Shown here: positions 10,061 to 25,500 of the stretch, piece after piece | Numbering within the stretch: the first letter of the stretch is position 1 | Layout: every line of letters starts with the position of its first letter | Assembly (NCBI GenBank): GCA_051453625.1 | Contig: JBOZIK010000001.1 | Location: forward strand, 204,344,974-204,408,973 | Reading direction: 5' to 3' | DNA: 64,000 nucleotides | Origin: Welwitschia mirabilis | Lineage: Eukaryota; Gnetophyta; Gnetopsida; Welwitschiales | Made by a program: the position numbers and the translations under genes | Notes under the pieces: generated by a model | What the model saw: only the letters and a program-made list of their open reading frames with translations | Databases searched by the model: none | Told to the model about the DNA's origin: nothing

Positions 10061-13000
10061 ATGTTATGAATCACGATATGAGAAAGGGGCTAAAAGCTTA
10101 GACAATCTGTGAGCAAAGGAAAAGCTACAGAATAGTGTGTTTAGGTTGAGTCACCTTCTTATTCAAGTTCTCAAATCCTACTTTTCTCAATTTTTCATTT
10201 GTGTTTATTTCTTTCAAATTTGTATCCTCTAGATTTAATATTCTGAATATCTCTACAAATAATAATATACCTTGGCATTTATTTTTTACACATTTCTTCA
10301 AGTTTGAATACATGCATACATATTCATTCTCTAAGGCTAAAACAAGTTTAAATACATGTCAATATGTGTAACACTACATGCCTATTTCATTATTAAGAAA
10401 TAAGACTAATGATTTTAGATTTCAAGATAAGATGTGAATTAAAGTAATGATGATGAGAATAGTGCTATAAGATAAATGACTCATTTAAAAGTGACAATAA
10501 TTTTAGATAGCATTTCTAGTTAGATATTATTTCTTAATTTAGACATAATCTTCTTCTTGTAACTTTGCTATAATTGAATGAAATTCCTAGTATGCTTGTT
10601 ATGGCAAGATGAAAATTAGACTTCTTACAAGAAATGGTTAAAAAAAAAAAGAGTTCTAATTGTTCCTTTTTTCTTTTTAATTTATAATAGTACATATGCT
10701 TTAAATTTGGAAAGCAGGTTTTAGATCTAAGACATGATTTTTTAAAATGATGGATTACCTAATATATTATTGCTAAGGTGGATAAATAGCTATTAAATTT
10801 TCCAGGATCTAACCAATATTCATTTTATTTGTATTTATTACACTTTATAAAATGTAGACATGCCATTTGAAAAGATTTTGGTAGGGATTCTAGTAAGTTT
10901 AGTGGAGTTTAAATGAAAACTTAGAAATTTAAAACTACTAGGCTTGTGATTAATTAGAGAATATTAGAAATACATCCTTTAATCTCTAATCTTTGTTGAG
11001 ACCTACCCATAAACAGAAATCTATCCATGATGATGGAAAAGATAAGAAAGTTTCTCTAGCATGTTATTTAGAGTTATCTTTAAAGGACTAAAGAAAAAAT
11101 ATGATATCAAACTATAATAAAATTCTGTAGCATTTGGATCACTTGTTGTTTATTTAATTTATTTAATAAGCTAGTCATTAATCTTGCTTAGATTTGAATA
11201 GAGCTCTTGTAAAATGCATTGAATACATAATCATTTCTTTACCTATTAAAAGATGAATTGGAAACATTAAAGAGTAGGAGGAGCCTATGAATTCATTCAT
11301 TTTAGTAAGATGCATTATAATTTTATTTGAAAGTAGTAGGGATAGTCTTTGAAAATTTTGATGATATATTAGAAGCACTGTAACTTGTCATGGATGCCTA
11401 TACTATTTCACATGAATGGATAAATCCTACATCTTGTATAAAAAAGAGCACAGTCTACATAAATTGAAATCAATATAATCTATAGCTAAGAGTTTTATAT
11501 TGGTTTTGGAAATGTAACATTAAAATAAGTAAAGTTAATATTATTTGAAAGGATGAAGAATACTTTTTCATGTAGAAATGTTATTTTCCAAGAGCTTGAT
11601 ATTTCTTAAAATGCAATTTATAATTAACAAGGAAATGGTTATAAATGCGAGTAAAGGAATCTATTGGCATAGACTAAAAATTATTAACAAGAAAATGGTA
11701 AAAATTTTTCTAGGGTTCCTCATAATTTGTTATTTCATTTAGTTTTATATCCTCTATATTTAATATTTTGAATATATCTACAAATAGTAATAAACATATT
11801 TTTTGAGAAGAAATGTTTATGGGTTTCAATCCCAATTACATATGTGTTGTTTTATGGTTTTTGTCCTTTTAGGTATCAAACATAGAATTCATGTCCTTTT
11901 ATAAATTTATTCATACCATATTATTCAATAGTAACAATTTTATGTTAGTAACAAAGTGCTTTTTAACAATGTATTAACCGTGTAGGCCCTTAAAATAGCT
12001 TAAAAGACATCAATTAAGAAATGAGATAAATTTTGGAAATATAAAACAAAGTAATTCATTTGTATGTGGGGTCTTATGAGATAATCACATAGGTATAAGA
12101 GATAGAATGATGTTTAAATTTACTACATGTAAAAAAAAAATAAGTACATGTATGGAGTTTAAAATGCCTCCATGATTTCATATAAGAGATTTAAATTATT
12201 AGTACCTCCAATTCAATTAATTTTATTTATTGTGCACATGGTTTGACAATAGTCCTTGTATCATATTCATTCATAAATGTTATGTTCAAGAGTTAAATCA
12301 TGCATTCATTCAGTGATTGTACTATTGTTTAAATATTGTTGCCATGATACGTATCATTTGATAATTGTATATGAAACATTACATGCTTTGATTAATTCAT
12401 AATAGTTATTATAAATGATAATATAATGTATTATTTTTGATGAATTGTGTAAGATTAATCATAATGTAAGTTATGAAGTCCTACTAAATAGTATAAGGTT
12501 TTCTCTCTTCTACTTTGACACTTACATTACCTGGTAGTTTAAAACACAAGCTAGAACTTACAATTATGCCTAGGCAATTGGGTAGCCTACACATGGGTAT
12601 TGGCTTTTAGCCATGTTGAATGTGCACTTGCCAGTGATTTTTCAATCTGGATTTATTAGGAAGAAACCTTGATCATATATCTCATTTAGAATCTGGGTAG
12701 GATTTGATCACTAGAACTTCATTGATCTAGTGTGCAATAATTGCTTTTATTTTACTTATAGCATGTTTATTTGAATTAAGATGATAAAGTGGTTATATGA
12801 AAACCTTAATTTCCAATAACTCAGTAAATGATTTTTATGAAATTAAAGTTGGATAGTTAACATACCAAATGACTAATCATTTTGTAACTAAAGATCATGA
12901 TCCTATGAAACAAATATCTTTAAATGTGTATTAACACAAAAAATCAATAAAACTTGCAATAAAGCTAATCATATTAAAAGAATTAGGTCCTTTTATTAAA

Positions 13001-14419
13001 TAATATATTAGCTTTTACCAAAGGTTTCTTTTATGGATTAATCAAGATTTCATTTTTATAGAAATTATTCCTTCAAAACTTAATCTATTCTAATTGGTAT
13101 CTTGATATCATCTTATTAAATTTGGAACTAAAATACTTGTAAATCATGCACATCAAGTTTAACATTTCCTTAATGATAATGAAACCATAAATTTATCTTT
13201 ACATTACAACATGGAATGCCTCTATCATATGTTCATCTCAAAGATCTCCTAGTACTATAGTTACATCATTAAATAATAATATTTAAATGCTAAAATGTCT
13301 TTAAGATTTAAAAAATTAAAAATCATAATATTCCCTAATAGCATTTCACTTTTTATAGAAATAGAATTTATGTGCCTTTCATTTGTAAATAAACTAAAAA
13401 AGTGAGAAAATAATACTCCTTTTATAATATCTTACTCTTTTGAATAATACATAACATGATCCCTTTTATTTTAAGACATTAATAGAAGTGATAAATTAAT
13501 CTAAAATATTAACCAAATGTTAATGGACTTCCTTACCATTTAGATTGGTATTAGCATGTGAAAAAAAGTGAAACATTAGTAACTTTGGACNNNNNNNNNN
13601 NNNNNNNNNNNNNNNNNNNNNNNNNNNNAATTTAATTGAATGGTATTTAAAGTTTATATTTATGTTTAAAATTAAAAATTTATTGATTAAATGCGATGTC
13701 GACATGCAAAAAAAGTAAAACACTAGTATATAACAATAACATGTATTTTAAAGGCGTGAATGAAAATGATATTTATACCCAAGGTTCAAGACTATATAGA
13801 TGGTTTTATATATCTAGAAGAAATTCATATTTTATTAATGGATCTTTTAATTGGATAAATACACCATCTATTAGACTACTATAGTTAGGTACTTTAATAC
13901 TATATTAGTATTAGACTACTTAATATTCATTTTGCATTCTCATTGTTGTTGATGTTCCTCTATGATAATTTATCTTGTGTTGAGAGTATTATAGGAATAC
14001 ATCTAATGGTACCATTATATCCATCATCATCATTTTATAAATCCATCTATGCGAGGGACAAGGGATGAATGTTTATGAATAGATATTATGTATCCAATTA
14101 CATTTCTTATAACTTCAAAAATATTATGTACTTATGTGTCTAATATTAAGGCATACTATGTCCATGTATGAAATGTTGCAACACTTGTTATTAATAATAA
14201 ATATAGTTTTTGAGCATATTTTATGCAAAGGCATGGATTGTACATATAAAAAGTAGATTATGTAGGGGGAAGCATTAGAAAAATACTATGACAAATGTAG
14301 TGGCAAAAATATAATACAAAATGATCCTATTTCCATGATGAAATAAGTATTTATGTTCTTTAATGATGGGGAGCAATCACATAAAGAAACAAATACCATG
14401 AATTTCTGAAATTCTAATG
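10061..14419. other. CACTA interior upstream of the transposase, no recognised coding
   Basis: About 4.3 kb between the subterminal region and the first recognisable transposase residues. No conserved protein was seen. It may hold the decayed transposase N-terminus (around 13780-14400) and introns. A 38-base gap lies at 13591-13628. Confidence 0.5.
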
Positions 14420-17415
14420 ACTTCAATGGTGATGTAAAAAATGTAGAATAAAATAGGTTAATCAAAGAAGATAAGGAGCCATTACAAGATAGTTGCACAA
14501 AATATACAAAGATTTCTATAATTATCAATTGTTTACCATCAAAGAAATGAGTGAATTGTTAAATTCAAAATTTTCAATGTTGTTTGAACTCTTGCAAGAC
14601 TCTTTTTCCAAAGTTAATATAATTCCAAGTTCTTATGGTTAATTGAAAAGAATACTTCACTTCTAGGTATGAAATATGATAAAATACATGTATGCCCTAA
14701 TGACTTGTATCATATTGGAAGGAGCATGAGAAAAAAATGAATGTCCTCAGTGTGATGCATATAGATGAAAATCAAAGAAAGATTCCATGGACAGTAATCT
14801 AGAAAAAGATTAGTTTCCAAGGTATTGTGACACTTTCCATTAATTTCAAAGCTACAAAGTCTTTATGCATCATTCACAACAATGGAACATATGATATGGC
14901 ATTTAAAAAGGCAAATATATCATGACATAATGTGATATCCAATAGATTATATCTTATGTTAAAAGATTGATGAATCATACAATGAATTTAAGCTTGAACC
15001 TAGACATATAAGCCTTGGTATTGCAAGAGATAGATTTAATCCTTTTGGAATGATTTTCATTTATTATAGTTATTGGCTAGTTATGATGGTTATCTATAAC
15101 TTGCCACCTTGGCGATGCATGAAAAGATCTTATGTAACAATTTCTTTACTCATACCTAGGCCTAAGCAATTAGGAAAATACATTGATGTGTAACTTCAAC
15201 ATGTTATTAAAGAATTAAAGCTACTATGATATGAGGAAGTAACAAAATTTAATACACTAAAAAAGGAGTTCTTTAACATGAAAATAGTGATACTTTAGAT
15301 GATAAATGATCTTTGAGCATATGAAAACTTTTCAATATGGAGCACAAAGGGGAGATTAGCATGTCTCATATGTGCTTATAAAACCAATTCACTATGGTTA
15401 CCTCATAGTAGGAAGCATTACAACCAAGGGAGTGGAAGATTTCCTAATAAAAATCATAGGTATAGATGAATGAAGAGATCTTTCAATGATAAAGTAAAAG
15501 AAGGAGAAGAACCCATGCAAATTAAGTAATGAAGAGTTTATTTGCTAACTTGATAACATGGATTCTACTTAGGAGAAGCCCATTGCTAAATGTCAATAAA
15601 AGAAGACAAAAATGCCAAAACATGGAAGGCAAGAAAACCAATTAAATTTACTCCATCTAGNNNNNNNNNNNNNNNNNNNNNNNNNNNNNNNNNNNNNNNN
15701 NNNNNNNNNNNNNNNNNNNNNNNNNNNNNNNNNNNNNNNNNNNNNNNNNNNNNNNNNNNNAAACCAATTCACTATGGTTACCTCATAGTAGGAAGCATTA
15801 CGACCAAGGAAGTGGAAGATTCCCTAATAAGAATCATAGGTATAGATGAATGAAGAGATCTTTCAATGATAAAGTAGAAGAAGGAGAAGAACCCATGCAA
15901 TTAAGTAATGAAGAGATTATTTGCTAACTTGATAACATGGATTCTACTTAGGAGAAGCCCATTGCTTAATGTCAATAAAAGAAGACAAAAATTCCAAAAC
16001 ATGGAAGGCAAGAAAACCAATTAAAGTTAGTCCATCTAGTAAATTTAAAGGGTCATAAAACAAATGCAAGAAAGTAAATTTGTACATTCTAGAGGAAGAT
16101 CATAGCAACATATGGAAAAAAGATTAATACTATTTACTCTTCCATATTGNNNNNNNNNNNNNNNNNNNNNNNNNNNNNNNNNNNNNNNNNNNNNNNNNNN
16201 NNNNNNNNNNNNNNNNNNNNNNNNNNNNNNNNNNNNNNNNNNNNNNNNNTTAATACTATTTACTCTTCCATATTGCAATGTATCAAAAGTTTATAAAATA
16301 GTTTAATAATAAATTCTTTTTCTTTCTTATGATTTCATTTAATACCTTTTTCAATTATAACATGTACATAGAAACATGATATTAGATATAATTTGGATGT
16401 TATGCATATTGGAAAAAATGTTTGTGATATATTTCTAAGAACTATCCTAAATATTAAATAAAAATCAAAGGACAGGCTTGAAGCATGACTTGATTTGAAA
16501 GAGCTAGATATCAGAGATGAACTTTTACCCATTATGATAAGTGATGATAAAAGGGTATTCCTTCCACTTACTAGTTTTGTAATGTTAATAAAAGGAAATA
16601 ATTCTTTTCTCATTATGTTATTAGAGTTGAAATGCCCAAATGAATATGCATCAAATATTCATAGGTGTATCCTACAAAAAGAACTTAGAATTTTTGGGCT
16701 TAAGCACTATGATTACCATGTACTTTTGCAACTCATTTATCCCATTGATTTGTGTAACTTACTTCCATCCAAGGTATGCCCATTAATAATTCAAATGTGT
16801 CTATTATTTAAGGAGTTTTATTGCAAGAAAATTAATTTAAAACTTTTGGAAGAACTAAAATTAAGAATTTCTATCATACTTTGTGATCTTAAGAGAATAT
16901 TTCCTCTAGATTTCTTTGATATCATGATGTATTTNNNNNNNNNNNNNNNNNNNNNNNNNNNNNNNNNNNNNNNNNNNNNNNNNNNNNNNNNNNNNNNNNN
17001 NNNNNNNNNNNNNNNNNNNNNNNNNNNNNNNNNNAAGAAAATTAATTTAAAACTTTTGGAAGAACGAAAATCAAGAATGTCTATCATGCTTTGTAATCTT
17101 GAGAGAATATTTCCTCTAGCTTTCTTTGATATCATGATGTATTTATTTATTCATTTGGTAAGAAAGGTTAGGGTTTGTGGGCTTATGCATTATTAATGAA
17201 TGTATCCTATAGAAGGTGATAAGCATACTTATTTTATTTTGGAATAAATTTAGCTTGTTAATAATTTTGAACTAACTATAAAGTTTTAGCATGTCTACTA
17301 TTTAAGTTCTTGAAAGTTTGAAAGAAGTATGTCACAAATAAGAACAAGCCAGAGGGATGCATTTTAGAATCTTTTCTTATAGAGGAAGCATTATGTTTTT
17401 ACACTAAGTACATAA
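14420..17415 (+). pseudogene. CACTA transposase, TNP2 family (decayed)
   Basis: A TNP2-type transposase cuts and joins CACTA ends in the nucleus. Family landmarks occur in order on the plus strand, in shifting frames with stops: EDKEPLQDSCTKYTKIS (~14467), KYDKIHVCPNDL (~14675), the zinc-ligand-like CPQCDAYR (14742), ARDRFNPFG and YNLPPWRCMK (15030-15130), ENFSIWSTKGRLAC (~15320), NLDVMHIGKNVCD (~16391), then a DUF4218-like part with LDLKELDIRDEL, FGLKHYDYHVL and LKRIFPLDFFDIMMY (16483-17160). The last match is NKPEGCILESFL at 17343. The longest open part is 16495-17196. Three 100-N gaps interrupt it, and the sequence beside each gap is repeated on its far side, so part of the length is artificial. 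It is certainly non-functional. Confidence 0.92.
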
Positions 17416-20099
17416 AAAATATCGATACATTTGAAAATTAATTATAGAACAATGAATTTCTTGATAATAACTCTAATGACTCATTTATTAATCTAGAAGA
17501 AATATTACTANNNNNNNNNNNNNNNNNNNNNNNNNNNNNNNNNNNNNNNNNNNNNNNNNNNNNNNNNNNNNNNNNNNNNNNNNNNNNNNNNNNNNNNNNN
17601 NNNNNNNNNNNNNNNNNNNNNNNNNNNNNNNNNNNNNNNNNNNNNNNNNNNNNNNNNNNNNNNNNNNNNNNNNNNNNNNNNNNNNNNNNNNNNNNNNNNN
17701 NNNNNNNNNNNNNNNNNNNNNNNNNNNNNNNNNNNNNNNNNNNNNNNNNNNNNNNNNNNNNNNNNNNNNNNNNNNNNNNNNNNNNNNNNNNNNNNNNNNN
17801 NNNNNNNNNNNNNNNNNNNNNNNNNNNNNNNNNNNNNNNNNNNNNNNNNNNNNNNNNNNNNNNNNNNNNNNNNNNNNNNNNNNNNNNNNNNNNNNNNNNN
17901 NNNNNNNNNNNNNNNNNNNNNNNNNNNNNNNNNNNNNNNNNNNNNNNNNNNNNNNNNNNNNNGAATTCTATTGAGTACAATACAAATTAAATAGGCACAT
18001 AGATATGTGTTGTTTAATACCTGATGCATTGAATCATATATGAGGTAAGTTAATTAGAATTTCATTATTTTATTATTATTGTATACATTCTTAATTTTAT
18101 ATGTGTACAATCAACACTTACAAGAAGTTTGTAGAGGCTTTCCATGAATGACAAAGTCTTCACAACTTTAAATGCATAGAGAACACTTTACTACTTGGTT
18201 TGAAGAACATGTAATGTATAATACATTCTATATAAACTTACTAATGGCTATGTAATAATGATGTCTATAATATATATACATATAAATTTTTTGATGTTNN
18301 NNNNNNNNNNNNNNNNNNNNNNNNNNNNNNNNNNNNNNNNNNNNNNNNNNNNNNNNNNNNNNNNNNNNNNNNNNNNNNNNNNNNNNNNNNNNNNNNNNNN
18401 NNNNNNNNNNNNNNNNNNNNNNNNNNNNNNNNNNNNNNNNNNNNNNNNNNNNNNNNNNNNNNNNNNNNNNNNNNNNNNNNNNNNNNNNNNNNNNNNNNNN
18501 NNNNNNNNNNNNNNNNNNNNNNNNNNNNNNNNNNNNNNNNNNNNNNNNNNNNNNNNNNNNNNNNNNNNNNNNNNNNNNNNNNNNNNNNNNNNNNNNNNNN
18601 NNNNNNNNNNNNNNNNNNNNNNNNNNNNNNNNNNNNNNNNNNNNNNNNNNNNNNNNNNNNNNNNNNNNNNNNNNNNNNNNNNNNNNNNNNNNNNNNNNNN
18701 NNNNNNNNNNNNNNNNNNNNNNNNNNNNNNNNNNNNNNNNNNNNNNNNNNNNNNNNNNNNNNNNNNNNNNNNNNNNNNNNNNNNNNNNNNNNNNNNNNNN
18801 NNNNNNNNNNNNNNNNNNNNNNNNNNNNNNNNNNNNNNNNNNNNNNNNNNNNNNNNNNNNNNNNNNNNNNNNNNNNNNNNNNNNNNNNNNNNNNNNNNNN
18901 NNNNNNNNNNNNNNNNNNNNNNNNNNNNNNNNNNNNNNNNNNNNNNNNNNNNNNNNNNNNNNNNNNNNNNNNNNNNNNNNNNNNNNNNNNNNNNNNNNNN
19001 NNNNNNNNNNNNNNNNNNNNNNNNNNNNNNNNNNNNNNNNNNNNNNNNNNNNNNNNNNNNNNNNNNNNNNNNNNNNNNNNNNNNNNNNNNNNNNNNNNNN
19101 NNNNNNNNNNNNNNNNNNNNNNNNNNNNNNNNNNNNNNNNNNNNNNNNNNNNNNNNNNNNNNNNNNNNNNNNNNNNNNNNNNNNNNNNNNNNNNNNNNNN
19201 NNNNNNNNNNNNNNNNTTTTATTTTGCATTATAGTATTCATTTTTACATTACTTTGTAGAATTAAGTTATGAAAATATAAATTGTAATAAAAAATATGAG
19301 TTACCAAATCAAATTATACTAGAAATTTTTGAAAATGATCATCAAGTTCTTCATATTCTTAAGTAATTAATACTTTATAGTCTTAGTTGATTTAATTTTA
19401 GTAATTAATATAACCTTTTTAACATAGATATATATTTCCTTTAGGTATCATCTAAGTACAAAAATCTCATTTGCATATGTTAAGGAATGAAAGCCTTCTT
19501 ACGGTATAAGAAAAAGAGGAAGAATTGAGGGACATGAAACCTTCTAATAGTATAGGATCTACCAATAAGCATATTGTTTTTCATTATATTTTATGTGTGC
19601 ATGTATAAAGATTAAGTTTCATTTTNNNNNNNNNNNNNNNNNNNNNNNNNNNNNNNNNNNNNNNNNNNNNNNNNNNNNNNNNNNNNNNNNNNNNNNNNNN
19701 NNNNNNNNNNNNNNNNNNNNNNNNNNNNNNNNNNNNNNNNNNNNNNNNNNNNNNNNNNNNNNNNNNNNNNNNNNNNNNNNNNNNNNNNNNNNNNNNNNNN
19801 NNNNNNNNNNNNNNNNNNNNNNNNNNNNNNNNNNNNNNNNNNNNNNNNNNNNNNNNNNNNNNNNNNNNNNNNNNNNNNNNNNNNNNNNNNNNNNNNNNNN
19901 NNNNNNNNNNNNNNNNNNNNNNNNNGGATCTACCAATAAGCATATTGTTTTTCATTATATTTTATGTGTGCATGTATAAAGATTAAGTTTCATTTTGAAA
20001 TATCATTCACTCATAAATAGTTCTTTCTCTATAAGCATTGAGAATGTTAATGATTCCCATGTCAAGAGGAAAGAATATATGATATTGTTATACATAATA
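17416..20099. other. CACTA interior, mostly unsequenced
   Basis: Dominated by gaps at 17511-17962, 18299-19216 and 19626-19925. The 71 bases before the last gap (19555-19625) are repeated after it (19926-19996). The sequenced pieces show no recognisable protein; apparent ORFs here are open only because they run across N. Confidence 0.6.
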
Positions 20100-22525
20100 A
20101 TAGATAAATATTTAAGAGTAATCATTTTATTAATTTTTTATTTTTAATAATTAGATATTTTGTAATGTGTAGGAAAAGAAAAATTACTTGGTATAGCCAA
20201 AATTTAGCATACTGAGAAGATACAATTAAGATGGTATGAGAAAGACTAAGCAGTTGGTCGAAGCAGAGAAAAATTATCATCCTACATGGAAAAAATAGTA
20301 AGGAATAATAGAATTGCATCCAAAAATTACAAAAATTGGAGAGAACTAACTGAATATTTTAAAAATGATTTATAGAAGGTAATTAAGGTACATTATTATT
20401 CAATAATTATTTCACACACACATGTAACTTATGATTATTACATTCCGTTTTAATACATTTTAAACATGTAGAAAAAATTTGAAGTATTTAAAGAGAATAA
20501 GAACTTTGTATTCAAAAAGATGCGCAAACAAAAATGTGAATGAAAAAACAAACTAGAAAGGAATTTTTATAATGCTTATAATAATAATGTAGATAGTCTT
20601 GAACATGTTCTTGAGGGATTTCAACCATAACAATGGCAAGAGATGGTGGCATACTTGAGTTAAAATGAATGACAAATATGTAAGATGCATCTTAAGAGTT
20701 TTAATATACAATGCATTTTAAAAGAATTTCAAACATCTTCTTAACATTCAAATTTACTATATGTTAATAGAAATTAAGATTTAAAAATAAAATATGTAAG
20801 AGGAAATAATTTTTACATCATATCAGTGGAAAAAAACCTGTGGAATAAATAAACTATGATATGATGATAAAGTATTAAATTAATAAAATAAATGTTTTTC
20901 CAATGCATTGTCTCTAATGTTACAAACACTAATTATTATAGAGAGTTGAGATAGATGATCTAGTAACAATAATAGATCATGTAAATGTATGAAAAAAGGT
21001 ATACATTAAACTAGATGGATGAACAGCTATACCATAAGCTATTAAAATTATTGTAAGTATTAATTACTTAATTTATAATACTCTAAACATACATTATTTG
21101 AATAATGCCTATATCATCTAATATAAAAGAGAGTAAATAAAATAATTAAATAGACCCAAGTACATGTAAACTACTAGAGATGATTGTATTGCACATGTAC
21201 TACATCCTGACTATCCTACTAGACTTTATGCTATTGATGATTCTATAACAATTAAAAGTTTCTTTCAAAAGAAAACATCTTTTGTGAATTCATCTGAAAT
21301 TGTTCATAATTTAAATAAACTTAAAAAGAAAAATGAGTAACTTAAAATAAATTAGCAAGGAATGGAATAAAAAATTTCAAAAATTATGAATATGTTGCAA
21401 CAAGAAGGTCCTGTGGTAAGAATGCAATATCATTTTCAATAATGCTAATATAATTTTTATCATGAGCTAACATGATTTGCAAATTATAGAATGGAATTAG
21501 CTTGGATAAACTCTAATTTGATAATGTGAATTCTCCCATGCCATAAAGCATTATCTCAATGAAGGTAATAGATGAATACATATTCTCTACCTACTTTAGT
21601 GAATTAAAAATAAATAAATTTATTTATAACTTTTATATTTTTCTAGTTCAATGAAGATGAAGCATATAGAAGTGAACTTGGGGATGAGGAATTAAATATG
21701 GATTTANNNNNNNNNNNNNNNNNNNNNNNNNNNNNNNNNNNNNNNNNNNNNNNNNNNNNNNNNNNNNNNNNNNNNNNNNNNNNNNNNNNNNNNNNNNNNN
21801 NNNNNNNNNNNNNNNNNNNNNNNNNNNNNNNNNNNNNNNNNNNNNNNNNNNNNNNNNNNNNNNNNNNNNNNNNNNNNNNNNNNNNNNNNNNNNNNNNNNN
21901 NNNNNNNNNNNNTTTATGCTTAATAAAAAAAGCTTAAAAGAAGTATTTCTTATAGTATCTATGGAAGTAGTGAAAAATCCTAGAACACCATTAATGGTTC
22001 ATGCAAAAGATATGACTACATTAAAGGAGGTAGAAGGAGAGGTTATGACATGAACTTCACAATATGTTAAGGAGCTAACTAAATATCATTTTAGTTTTAA
22101 TAACTTAGATAACATTTAAGTTTTATGTTGGTAAGTATATTTTTTAATCATATGTATGTTATGTATAGATTATTAAAAATAGTATTATTATCATTAAATA
22201 AAAAATGCATTCTAAAGAATGGTTAATGCAATATTGTAGCTATTGGAAGNNNNNNNNNNNNNNNNNNNNNNNNNNNNNNNNNNNNNNNNNNNNNNNNNNN
22301 NNNNNNNNNNNNNNNNNNNNNNNNNNNNNNNNNNNNNNNNNNNNNNNNNTGGAAGAATACTTTCAAATAATCCTACATCATTGGTTTACCATGCATTACT
22401 TGGTGATAATACTTACAAAGTGAAATTGGAAGTTATTGTAATTTCTAATACTAAGTTATATTACAAGACATGTTTCACAAGGACTCTTGCTAATATTAGG
22501 GTTAATGGTATTACATCTTGACCTA
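20100..22525 (+). pseudogene. Probable second CACTA ORF (plant Transposase_24-like), decayed
   Basis: Many plant CACTA elements carry a second ORF downstream of TNP2 with a DNA-binding region and a coiled tail. Here 20180-20700 contains short matches to that plan (a Lys/Arg-rich stretch, then QWQEMVAYL near 20630). A Lys/Glu-rich coiled stretch lies at about 21240-21420, and partly open sequence follows at 21960-22530. Gaps at 21707-21912 and 22250-22349 break it. Position, strand and composition fit, but individual motifs are weak; it could instead be another decayed gene of the element. Confidence 0.45.
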
Positions 22526-25500
22526 GAAAATATATTGTATTTATTTAATCTTGTATGTGATAGTGTACTCTTCATTGAGAATTTGTAAAATATTAATACT
22601 ATACAAGATTTGTATCTTGAATAATCATTCAATGTTAAGATTGTCCTACTTTTCATAAATTCATAAATTTATTCATAAATGCATCCATTACTTAACATTT
22701 ATTAGAGATGGTTTAAAGTATTTAAGTAGAAAATACTATGCCATTGATGATATGGATCAATCATCACATGATTATATGCAAATTGTGCTTCTAGTACAAG
22801 TATGATTTATATATGCAAAATATCTTGTAAGATTAATTTTAATTTATCTTTTAATGCAAAAGATTCTGTAATACATCTTGAAGCTTAAATGAATGGTTTT
22901 AATGTATATTGTAACATGAAAATTCTTGTACTTTTACATAATATAAATTATAGGACTACTTTTTCAGTCAATGATTACTAGCTCAAATATTAATCTTACC
23001 CACAAGTTGGGAAGAATTCAAGGAGATGGTTAGGTAATTCACCCTTTTTTTAAAAGATTATAAGATATGTACTCCTTAAACATTTGTTAATATGAATATT
23101 CAAATGGCATGTGCACCAAGTTATTATCTACATTATGTTTTTCATATTCATAATGACACACGCAGGAAATTTTGAAGAAGATAAAGAAAAGTTAATCAAT
23201 CTATTTATTTAGAGTTAAAAACCTGAAAAGTTGAGAATATATCCATCCAATTCAAAAAAATCAAGATCAGTCTTCTTTCTTTTATTCTTGGCTTTTTTGT
23301 TGTTATTATTAGATTAGTATTTCTAAAGCATGCTAATGTAATTCAACTTAGCCATAATCACAAGAAACATTTACAAGCTAAGAGGCTTGATAGGAATCCT
23401 TCCATGGGATATGCTTTATTCTATAATATAATGTAATCCTTGTAAGATGATAAGTAGATCTCAATTAGATTTAGAATTCTAAAGTATTGATTTGTTATTT
23501 TGATGCAGATGAAACAGTTAAAATCACTTTGCTTACACTATCAATGAGAAGATTATCCATCAAACAAACATGTTTTTTATTCACATTTGCATTAGAAATC
23601 ATGAAGTTTAACATTTTAAATTTCACTATATTATTTATATATTAGTATTCACTACCTTATTTCTGAATATGTCATTCTCATTTTTTAGTAGCTTCTTTAT
23701 AACTTTCTTTAATTGGAAATGAGAAAAGAAAAAGCTTCTCTATAGTTTGTGTGGCCTGCATAATATGTTAGCATTTAAAAGATGTTTCTTTGAAAAAGAA
23801 AAAATCCTTACATCTTTTGCTTTATTAATTTTTACTATTAATAAGCATTTATTCAATTCTTTTAGTAGCATCAAAGTAAATGATGATGAATCATTTTTTT
23901 ATAATGGTTCACAATGAGTTATCCATGTGGAATATTTGAGCCATGCACTAATGTTTTTGGTAAAAGGAGTTTTTATAAGTACTTAAATAACTCAGTGTTA
24001 AAATCATTTAGCTTAGTTATCACTATTAATAATGAATCAATTTTTTCAAAAGCACATTACTATGAAGTTATGCTAATCTAGTTTTTGATTGGTAATTTGA
24101 CTTAAATAGCACTATAGAACCTCAATTATCTATAGATTTATATTATTTCATGATGTTTTCTTATTATTCCCCCATATAAAAACTAAATATTAACTTGAGT
24201 GAACTAAAAAATTACGTTATTTCAAACTACAATATTTGCAAATGTATATTCTACTAAATTTTGTAATTAAGATATAGGAGCTAGATAAGGGCAAGCTAAA
24301 AATCCATTAGTAACATGTGTATAGGTGCTTCATTCATCATTGGTAATAATTTTTGTGCTTTGTATATGGTACTATGTAAGACTTCCATTGCTAGACATAC
24401 TCATTCATGAAATCCTCTTCCTTTGTTTTTTACTTTAGTATTTGTAATCATTGTTATCATATCTCTTAAAATGGCATTTCTAGAAACCAAGTTGAGCTTT
24501 AGATGACTTTCCTCTATGCATTGTTTTATTCTTATCTTAATTACTTACTATCTAGAAGCATGTTATTAATATGGTCTTCTATATTTTACTTCTTGTACTT
24601 TCAAGAGTTCTTTCTCTATGTTGGCATAAAGTGTTTGTATCAGTTGTAATCAATAGATGTCTTACTTGATTAATACATGCTTTCATGTGAATGTTTTAAA
24701 AATGGTTAGTAGAGACTAGAAACTAAGAATAAACAAAAAAATCTATAGGTTCTACTGAATTAAATGTAGTAGAGAGCCTAATAAATAGTTAGTTAGTTTC
24801 TAGATAGTTATTTAGTTTTTTACTATGTTACAAACATGTTAATAATATAGTATTTCATTTATTTGTAATGCTTTTAGAAGGATGTATGTATTATAGTTAC
24901 AAAATTTTTACTAAGATATTTTTAAGCATAATTTATAATAATGTAAACTCCAAAGATATTTATAATTTCTCTTAGCTTATCAATAGTTGTTAAAACAAAA
25001 AATTTATTAGTGTTTTCTATAAAGCATGTAGTGTTCTTATTGTATCTTCATGCTATACATTTAAAAAAATTGTCCTTTGCTATCTTTATAGCATTTTCAA
25101 CTACTTTATAAGCCTTCAGACATTGTCAGGAAAAAAACTAAATTAGTTCAAAAGGTTTTAAATATAAGTAATTTATATGCAATGTAGTCTAAATCTACTT
25201 TCTTAAGGTTTTGTGAGTCTTCCTAGATGTTGTTAACTTTTCTACATTTTAAATAGTGTTTTAATAACAAGCTTTAACACTAAAATCCTAGAAATGACTT
25301 GGTATAACTAATTTGGAAAACATACTCCATAGTGCATACCATTAAATTTTAGCTATACCCACGGTGACAAATACATTAATAGAGCCCCAAAAAGGAGAGA
25401 AAATTCTTATATCCATGTACCTCATGAGAGCTTCAGAAGACATAGAATAAATGATGTTTATTTTCAAATGAGCCATATACTTTACTTGTAGAATCCTAAG

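Noticed and set aside
18228-19307. ORFs of more than 300 codons on both strands
   Set aside because: They are open only because 918 N are translated as unknown; the real residues at each end match nothing.
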